Positions 57,104 through 64,000 of a stretch of 64,000 bases of DNA are shown here, one piece after another. The position numbers were made by a program, and so were the translations under genes. Location: NCBI GenBank assembly GCA_017562135.1, contig QEYB01001597.1:397174-461173 (forward strand), read 5' to 3'. The notes beneath the pieces are model-generated. The model saw only the letters and a program-made list of their open reading frames with translations, did not search any database and was not told the DNA's origin. The stretch is from Dipylidium caninum. Its lineage: Eukaryota > Platyhelminthes > Cestoda > Cyclophyllidea > Dipylidiidae. Each line of letters opens with the position of its first letter. Position 1 is the stretch's first letter.

Positions 57104-59429
57104 ATTAATTTCGTCCTCCATCTTCACGTAGGTTCCACTCGCGCCATCACATGCGCGTTGTATCCTTGTACTCGCGGAGGAAGTCCGAGCCAACGGGTCG
57201 CTTTGACTCGTCCACCTATCGTCGCCGTGAGATCGCCTTGCGTAGAACTCGGAAGCGTTTCTTTGGCCTCTTAAATGGTAGAACAGGCACTCGTACGAGT
57301 ATTGCAGCCTCAATGGTGCAGCGTGTATCGGGTGATTGGGGAGGGGGAGGGGAGGGGAGGGGAGGGGGAGGGGTGGAACTCCTGGTCATAGCGGGGTGAA
57401 GGAGACGCGACTATTTGCCCCTTCGACTATCGAAGCGAGTTTCTTGTGGTGCACCAGAAAGTCCTCGGACAGAATCAACTACTCTCAAATGCGTTAGTGG
57501 AAGCTTTCGGTGCTGCAACAAGTTCAAGAGACGTCGACCTGGCGCATATCGTCGAGCAATCCAACCGTACCTATGAGTTCTTCCACGGTTTCCCCCGCCC
57601 CCAAGTACGGCGCAGCACTTCCTCACATGCCCTGCTAGCCACCCCTTTCTCCATGTCCGCCCGCAGCCCACCATCTATTCAAATAAAATGAATAACAAAT
57701 CACTCCATTTTTCGGTTACCAAACCACCAAAGCCCCAGCTATTACCTGACTCGACGTTTCATTTGTCTTCATGCAAAACATGAATATAGCTGAGCATTTT
57801 CCACAAATTGCCCTCATTGCCAAATCATCATGGGTAGTTCTCCCTCATCGCTCCTAACAATGAAAAAAACCTAACCTCCTTCTACGCCGTGAATCTGGTT
57901 TGTATGTGAATACCGGTTTGTTTCACACATGACAAACCCCCAGATCGCAATTAGTGTGGTCTGCATCCTCTCCGTGTACGCACAAAAGTTAAAACTGACT
58001 GCATTACAGAAAAGCCAAGCCAGCTTAAACCGCCGCATACCTGCATGAAATCTAACAATCGCCACCAATGTTGTAGAATCCTTTTACAACCTGTTTCGCG
58101 GTTCCGCCTGCGAAAGTTACATTATGTTTACGCACCGGATCCATTGCTCGCTGTCTGAGAAATCAGCAACAGCCTTTGTAATCGAAGTAGGAACACCTCT
58201 CCCACCAATATTTCGTCTGATTCCAGACGCCTACATTCCACGTTACTAATTATTATTACCTGACTATCAAATATCCCCAACTTCCTCTTTCCATGTAATC
58301 AAGGGAGTGGCATCCCAGGATTAAATAAAAATATTATCTCAGGAGCAATCGAAAATAGCTAATAACACCACCTTACTCCAGTTCCGGGAGAATGGACAAT
58401 ATCGGGGATAGACTTCCAATGTTGACAAACTTCAGGAGGGAATTTTAAACTAGCTGCAACATGGCATGCCTTTGTTACGCGAATGCGTTATTCGGAGGAC
58501 CATAAAACATCGCTAGGCCTTATTTAGGCAAACCCACCCCAGTTGAGGTATACCTAGGTCTCTCCACTTCAAGGTCAGCTGCCCAAATAACTCGTCGATT
58601 GCACTTTCGTGGAGAGGTGCAAGTTGTCCACTCCCTGCCTTCGCGTACACTGCTTCTACGAGAACATGAAGAAGTTTCATCTAAGGGCACAAATGAGCGG
58701 TAAATGTCTTGAACGACTTCATAGTGACACACGAAGTGTGCAGCGTTGCGTCGTGCACGCTCTTCAAACGTCAAGTTCAAACCCTCCACACAACCTGAGT
58801 CATGAATCGAAAGGCCAATCAATCTCGCTCCATGCACAATGTCGACGCAACTACACAATGTCGCATACGCTAGGCTGCTACGCATCGAACACGACAACTC
58901 CACAGCAGCAGCAGCACAGCCCCAGAACGCCGAGAGAAAAGATTAACTCCCTTGCCTCGCGTCCTTCACGCTGAGCTAATCGCACTGGCTAACGTTCTTC
59001 AAGTGAGATTCATGACTCTCTCCATTTTGACGAGAATGTGAAGCAGGAAGGAGGCAAGAAAACAGTAGTCCGCACCAGTCAGCACCTCCCACGAAACCAA
59101 CCCCAGCCGATCACCCAGAAAACACCACAGTAAGAACGTCTTCGTCGTCTTCCGTCTGAACTGACTCGCTAATGCAAACCGCATGAATGGAGAAGATTCA
59201 CTGCGCCTCACCTTCTCTGTCCGTTGCGTCCTGAGATGGACGAGAACGGCCGCCGCCCGCCGCCCACCCCGCCCTCCCTCCCTCCTCGGCCCACATGTAG
59301 CAGTCTTCTTCCCCTAACCTACCGTACACGTGAATGGCATCAGACAACCAACAGTCGAACGCCCACTGGCATCATTCTTGTCTCTCCAACCCTTCGCCAG
59401 CACTACAGCGTGCAATTGCTAGGCTACAT
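57104..59429 (-). pseudogene. CRAL-TRIO gene, copy 3, inverted and frame-broken
   Basis: All seven exons can be followed on the minus strand: start codon near 59427-59429, exon 2 about 58528-58681, exons 3-5 between about 57735 and 58330, exon 6 about 57566-57674, exon 7 about 57106-57308. The protein signature survives in pieces (YECLFY, GASGTYVKMEDEI), but nearly every exon has single-base gains or losses plus substitutions, and one lost base removes the normal stop codon. A TATA motif is still present at about 59480-59486. It is either a pseudogene or poorly corrected sequence of an intact gene; the indel-heavy pattern, equal in exons and introns, favours error. It points toward copy 2 (tail to tail). 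Confidence 0.7.
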
Positions 59430-61014
59430 GTTCGCCTGTCCACGTCAACACTGAACAGTCAGCAACGCAACCTCCGCCCTTATATAACCGGAGCGGTGGT
59501 GAGCACCTCGCTCACCCCCCAACCACCAATGAGAAGAACTGGAATATTCGCCCTTGGAACTGATTCTTTCCTTCGCCGCTCTCTATAGCCCTTCCAGGTT
59601 GACCCTTGAGGGAAGGTGCACCCAGCTAACATGCACCACCGCACCACCACCGCGGAACATGGAGCATTTGGAGGCTTTCCCTCAGACCCGAGAGCGAGAA
59701 GCAAATCCACCTCTCCCACATCTGGACTGCCATCCTCTTACGCCAAATCAGTCGCAGAATCTACATATCACGCGGTAGGAAGCGGGCGACGCCCTTTGAA
59801 TGACGTCTCGGCGCATCTGCTTCACATTTCACCACCCGAGTCCACTCACCCCCAGAGCGCATGTGTGTAGAAGAAACAGAACCTGAGACACTCAACTCAC
59901 TTGACATAACGCAAAGGTTATGGAAGGAATTCTTCATACACTTTATGTTAATCGGAGCCCAACGCAGAAAACGCAGTACTCGTGCAAATGACGTCAACAC
60001 TCTCCAGCGTCCTCGTCACCTTTTGTTGGACCCCTTGTTCTAAGTCCCTTTCCCAAAGAGAGTGGATGACGAAATTCTCAACATGCCACTAATTTTATTA
60101 CATCACTCCGAGGAGGTCTCCCTTTCACCACTGCGCCGCTATTGTATAGTGTATTCGTTCGCTGAGGGAGCGCGTCGACTGCTACCCCATTCAGAGACGC
60201 AATGCGAGTCGAGTATACCGTCATTTACGCCTCACTGTCATGGTCATCGCTCCTCGCACCTACACCGGGAGAAGCGAATGGAAGGGAAAACAGAATTGGC
60301 GTCAAACCTTTGTCCGTTAAGAGGGACGCGATCTCAACGGCAAAACGTGCCTGAGTATGGTAGTCCATCACTCACTCACTCACATAGAAACAACCAAACA
60401 AACCAGTCAAGAATAACTAAAGAAAGTTTAACTGTCCAACGTATAATAATGATGACGCTGTTGCAAGCGAGAACAAGAAGAGACACGAATGAGAGTTGGG
60501 GGAGCGGGGTGGAGGGGGTGGAAGAGTTGGGAGAGGAGGGCTGGAGAAGTGCGATACAGAATGTCGGATGCGTAAGTGAGGCGAGCGCAAACGCGGGCTG
60601 CAAGCGGAGCGAGGTGCGGGGAAGGGCAGAGGGGGGGGGGGGCGGGTAGCGGGAGGGTGGCAAGACGTGTTTAAGGAAAGATGCAGGAGCAACAATCACT
60701 GACAGGCGGGCGGGGCACGGGGACGGGGACGGGGAACGAAAGAGGAGATGGGGGGCGGAGTCCGATTTATAAAGGTGCAGAGAAGATCGGTGTGGTTTCG
60801 AAACACGCTTTTGCCTTCTGTTGGTTACAACTTGAAGTCCTTCTTGATCGAAAATTGTACGGAGTCTAATTGTTTCTAAAAGCGGAAGTAACATTTTATC
60901 GAATAGGAACGAAGGTCATCAAACAGTTGTTCCCAAAAGCCTTTTACCTAAACAACCTAGTTTTTTAGATCAAAAAATCACTCCTGTCTGCCTGACGTGT
61001 TTTTCCGACTTTCT
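59430..61014. other. Promoter-side and intergenic region of the inverted copy
   Basis: Reverse complement of about 41174-42909, including the TATA motif of copy 3 and a short GGGGAC array at about 60714-60737. Divergence from unit 2 is high throughout. No independent gene seen. Confidence 0.5.
59480..59486 (-). promoter_or_regulatory. TATA box of CRAL-TRIO copy 3
   Basis: TATATAA on the minus strand about 50-57 bases before the copy 3 start codon, preserved although the surrounding sequence differs at many positions from copies 1 and 2. Confidence 0.5.
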
Positions 61015-64000
61015 CTAGTCAAAAGCGCCCTCCAACGTCGTGACGACTCGGGAGAGAGTCCTCAGCGTTGCCGCTGCTTTGCTAGACCTGTCAGAGGGGA
61101 ACTCCGACAGAGGCAGTGCGGACCAGGCTCGTGCAAATCTGGGCGAACGCAATGCACCCAACCGCGTGTCACGAAGCGGTTCGATGTGCCGCCGCCATGT
61201 TGCTCAGACACTAACCTAAGTCTGGGAGGTAGAGGCGGCTCATGAGGACCGAGTCGAAACCCAACGAGGGCCTTCACAGCAATTCTTGTTCGCAAGAAAC
61301 TGTCCACCTGTGCGAAAATGCATTTAATGCTGCCGTGACGCTTGTGCGTCCCTGAATTCAACTCTGACAGCAGGAAAGGCTGGACAACTTTTAGTTTTCT
61401 GGGTAGACCAACTCATTTGGTGGGGTGCAGTCACAAAGGCGTCACTCCTCCTCCAGTGCGTCTTAACCGCCCATCGAGGGGGCATTATTTTAGCCTTGGG
61501 CAATGCCGACTTGAGGCGTATCAGAGTGGGTGAATGCCCCTTCGGGCAACTAATGGGCGGCGAGAGCGAGCGGGGAGGGGGGAGGCGGTTGCACTCTGTG
61601 AAAAAAAGGCCTAGCAAATTACTTAGTATTGCACAACCAAAGACTAGCAAAAATTGGTCATGAGCGTGCACGTGGGACATATTTGGGGGCCAAATGTAGA
61701 TGGTCAAAGTGACTTAACACAGTGAAACGCGATGGAAAAGAGGAACAGGAAGGAGGAGGAGGTCTTGTGCCTCCTCTCTCGCCAACTCACTTTTCATCTG
61801 TCTCTTTGTCTACCTCAAATGGTTTCTACAGGTCGATTCGTTGTCAGTGTAGTGAGCATGCAGGGCACTAGAGTTGTGCACAAAAAACAACAGGAAAAGC
61901 CAATAGACGGGGTCTCTCAGAAAGCAGCATTTTTTACACACCGTTAGTGCGCACGTGACACTACTTGACTAACTGTCAACGATGGCGGTTGCAGCACTTT
62001 AGTGAAGCGATTGGGATGATGTTAGTGGCATGGCCAAATCGCAACGAGAGAACAGACCTGAGTAGTCGCGAAGAGCTTTCGTCGTCTCTCAGCCCTCATC
62101 CTGGGCACTTGCCATATGCGTAGCAATCGCAGTTCGGTCTGCTGTGCCTCAAACTCACCTTCACTGTTTGCGTTGATTTTCAAACAAGAAGCTCAATGTG
62201 AGAGCAGCACGCGCCAAAACGGCATTTCGCAACATGTTTTACATAACAAATGCCTCAGGGAGAATCAGCAAATGTTACCGTGTCACAGTAAAAGAAGACT
62301 CGGCCCCCGAATGAGTGATTTGTGTGCTTATTGCGCTACAGAATCTTCATTTTCCGCCTTTGGAGGCAAACAACAACACTTAAAAGGGTAGCTCGCCAGT
62401 GTTAGCTTAAGGTCAGAAAGAAGGGTATCGCTCGCCTCAAGGACAGGACTTCGCCAGTTCTACTTCAAGATCAGCACATAGTGCGCAACTGCATCTCCAA
62501 CGAGTCGCGCTGCAAACTGGGTGGGTGATCCACCGCTCCAGGCGCCTAGCAGACGCGCTGAGTGGAAACTGCTGAAGCCACCGTCGTCGCATCGACACAG
62601 TCGTGGCGATGTAGATGCTTAATAGAGCGAGGAGAGTCCACAAGTGGATTCGCCAGTTATGAGGAGAGCGGAGTAGAGGCGGGCGACTCCTACCTCCGCC
62701 AAAAGCCGTTACCGCCTCTGCAGCTTGCTCTGCGGTACGAATGAACGCTCCTCCAGACCAACGCAGTACCTCTCGAACTTCCGCAGACTTTCGAGGCACA
62801 GAGCTAGAAGAATGCGTTGTTCAATTAAAGCTTCGTCTTGACGCCGCGGTTCCCACTCCTCCAATCGCAAAACAAACACGGAAACGGGTGCAAGAAAAAC
62901 CCAACGAGATCAAATAAATTGGATGATTAAGCTTTCCTGAAACCCTTGTTAACATTTAACAAACCCAATGTCGGAGACAAGGATACTCAAGTAAGAGAAG
63001 TCGAAGACCTGATTAGTGTATTTTCGAGAGATTAGAAGCCTTATAAGAGGTTTGGAGTCATTTTTCTCCGCCCTACATACGCGCAAAAATTCACTAAACC
63101 CTCAATAAAGTGCTCAAACATGGACTAAATAGGGCAAACTTCCAAACCCATCTCGTTTTCGTCGTGTGTTACTGACGCGGTTGGTAGAACGCCGGTGTCC
63201 GTCTCTAGCTCGCGAAATCTGTTTGTCTGTTACGCCGTCTGTTGCGGTAACTTTCGCCTGCCTGGGTTGTGGACTCGGAGAACTCGCGCAGCAATATCCC
63301 TCATATGAGTGCCTAGAACAAAAGCGGCGCCCAAAAATGCCTCCTCTAACTAAGGCTTAGCACGTCTAGTCAGTAGCAACGTTTTAGTTTGGGTGGAGAC
63401 ACTAACTATGCAGCACGTGTATTCCGATAAAGTCGGAGATTTCGACAAAACTCTTTGACAGTAAAAGGGCCTACTTAGCGATGCTTAATCGGATATACGC
63501 AGAGGGTGAGGTTCGGATAATCAAGACTAAAGTACGCGTTAGCGAGACTTCTTTCCGTTTCCGCATCTGTATCGAACTTGCCACCATACTCTGCATATGT
63601 GATTGTTTGGCAAGAACTTCGAGACAAATACTATACTCCCATAGACCAGGCAATGGTGTGAAACCTGGCAGAAAAGATGAAGCGAAATTGTTGCCTCCTC
63701 ATACTGCGAACAACTAGTCAGCCAGACGCTAAGTAAATCCTTTCACCAACGTATTTTTTTTTTTAATCTGAAATCCGAAGGGCACGTCGGCACCTCGTCA
63801 TGTGCGCGCACATCAGGATACATTCGATTGAATGCACCAAGCCTCGAAGGAGGGCGTATATGCGCTCCCTCTTCGCGACAATTTCATATTATGCAAATGT
63901 TGCAAAATAGTTCAACCAATTAAGGATTTGAGAGCAGACTTAGTCACAGAGTAGAGCTGCGTGCTCATGCACTCAAAGCTAACAAATCACAGAGTTGTTG
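61015..64000 (-). pseudogene. Coiled-coil gene 3' exons, inverted third copy (partial)
   Basis: On the minus strand the terminal exon ends at a TAG at about 61015-61017. Upstream are recognisable equivalents of exon 17 (about 61826-61868), exon 16 (about 62070-62190), exon 15 (about 62440-62560), exon 14 (62694-62803) and exon 13 (about 63140-63312). Exons 12 and earlier would lie beyond the window. Every exon has small indels relative to units 1 and 2. Like copy 2 it should lack exons 1-8 if it derives from the tandem unit, but the window ends too soon to tell. Confidence 0.68.

Larger units (their letters stand above)
53191..64000. repeat. Inverted copy of the duplicated block (at least 10.8 kb)
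   Basis: Reverse complement of roughly 49419 back to about 38190, in the same order: R, 3' flank, CRAL-TRIO gene, intergenic region, coiled-coil exons 19 back to 13. It runs off the right edge. From 53191 to about 56.2 kb it is nearly identical to unit 2. From about 57 kb onward it accumulates many single-base indels and substitutions, including in exons. Confidence 0.92.

Noticed and set aside
1..64000. CRISPR arrays, bacterial operons, phage genes
   Set aside because: No regularly spaced repeats of CRISPR type; genes are spliced and the only tandem arrays are simple microsatellites and segmental duplications.
1..64000. tRNA or rRNA genes
   Set aside because: Reading by eye I found no cloverleaf with paired A and B boxes and no rRNA core motif. 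A covariance-model scan would be decisive and was not possible here.

Overview
This is eukaryotic (animal) nuclear DNA. Coding sequence is cut into short exons with GT...AG borders, introns run from about 32 bases to several kb, and there are no operons or Shine-Dalgarno sites. The very short introns at the 5' end of the first gene (32 and 34 nt), a 35-nt intron in the second gene, and the change to long introns further 3' resemble genes of parasitic flatworms (schistosomes, tapeworms). That taxonomic guess is an inference. Base composition is patchy: GC- and pyrimidine-rich blocks full of microsatellites alternate with AT-rich stretches (about 1-1.4 kb, 18.2-20.7 kb, 34.4-36.8 kb, 57.7-58.5 kb).

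Two protein-coding genes can be supported. The first (plus strand, 1367-25044, 19 exons by my reading) encodes a long coiled-coil protein of about 818 residues that I cannot name with confidence. The second (plus strand, 26785-29340, 7 exons) encodes a CRAL-TRIO lipid-transfer protein of about 336 residues (alpha-tocopherol transfer protein / clavesin / retinaldehyde-binding protein superfamily), with a TATA box about 65 bases before its ATG.

The rest of the window is mostly copies of this locus. A block of about 15.9 kb (15775-31690), holding the 3' half of the coiled-coil gene, the whole CRAL-TRIO gene and the start of a 2.6-2.8 kb repeat here called R, is repeated head-to-tail from 31691. 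After a unique spacer of about 3.6-3.8 kb (about 49.42/49.59-53.19 kb) the same material returns in inverted order from 53191 to the end of the window (R, CRAL-TRIO gene on the minus strand, then the 3' coiled-coil exons on the minus strand). The window therefore holds one full and two partial coiled-coil gene copies, three CRAL-TRIO copies and four R copies, one of them (9303-11886) inside an intron of the coiled-coil gene. The right half is one arm of an inverted repeat with arms over 10 kb.

The first two copies differ from each other in two ways. From 15.8 to about 22.6 kb there are real substitutions, plentiful in the AT-rich intron. From about 22.65 kb onward differences are almost only single-base insertions and deletions. 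These break reading frames at different places in each copy, so an intact frame appears only when the copies are compared. This looks like residual long-read error over very recent (or falsely duplicated) sequence. The distal part of the inverted copy is much noisier. Exon coordinates below are splice-site readings by eye, and frames were checked by hand.
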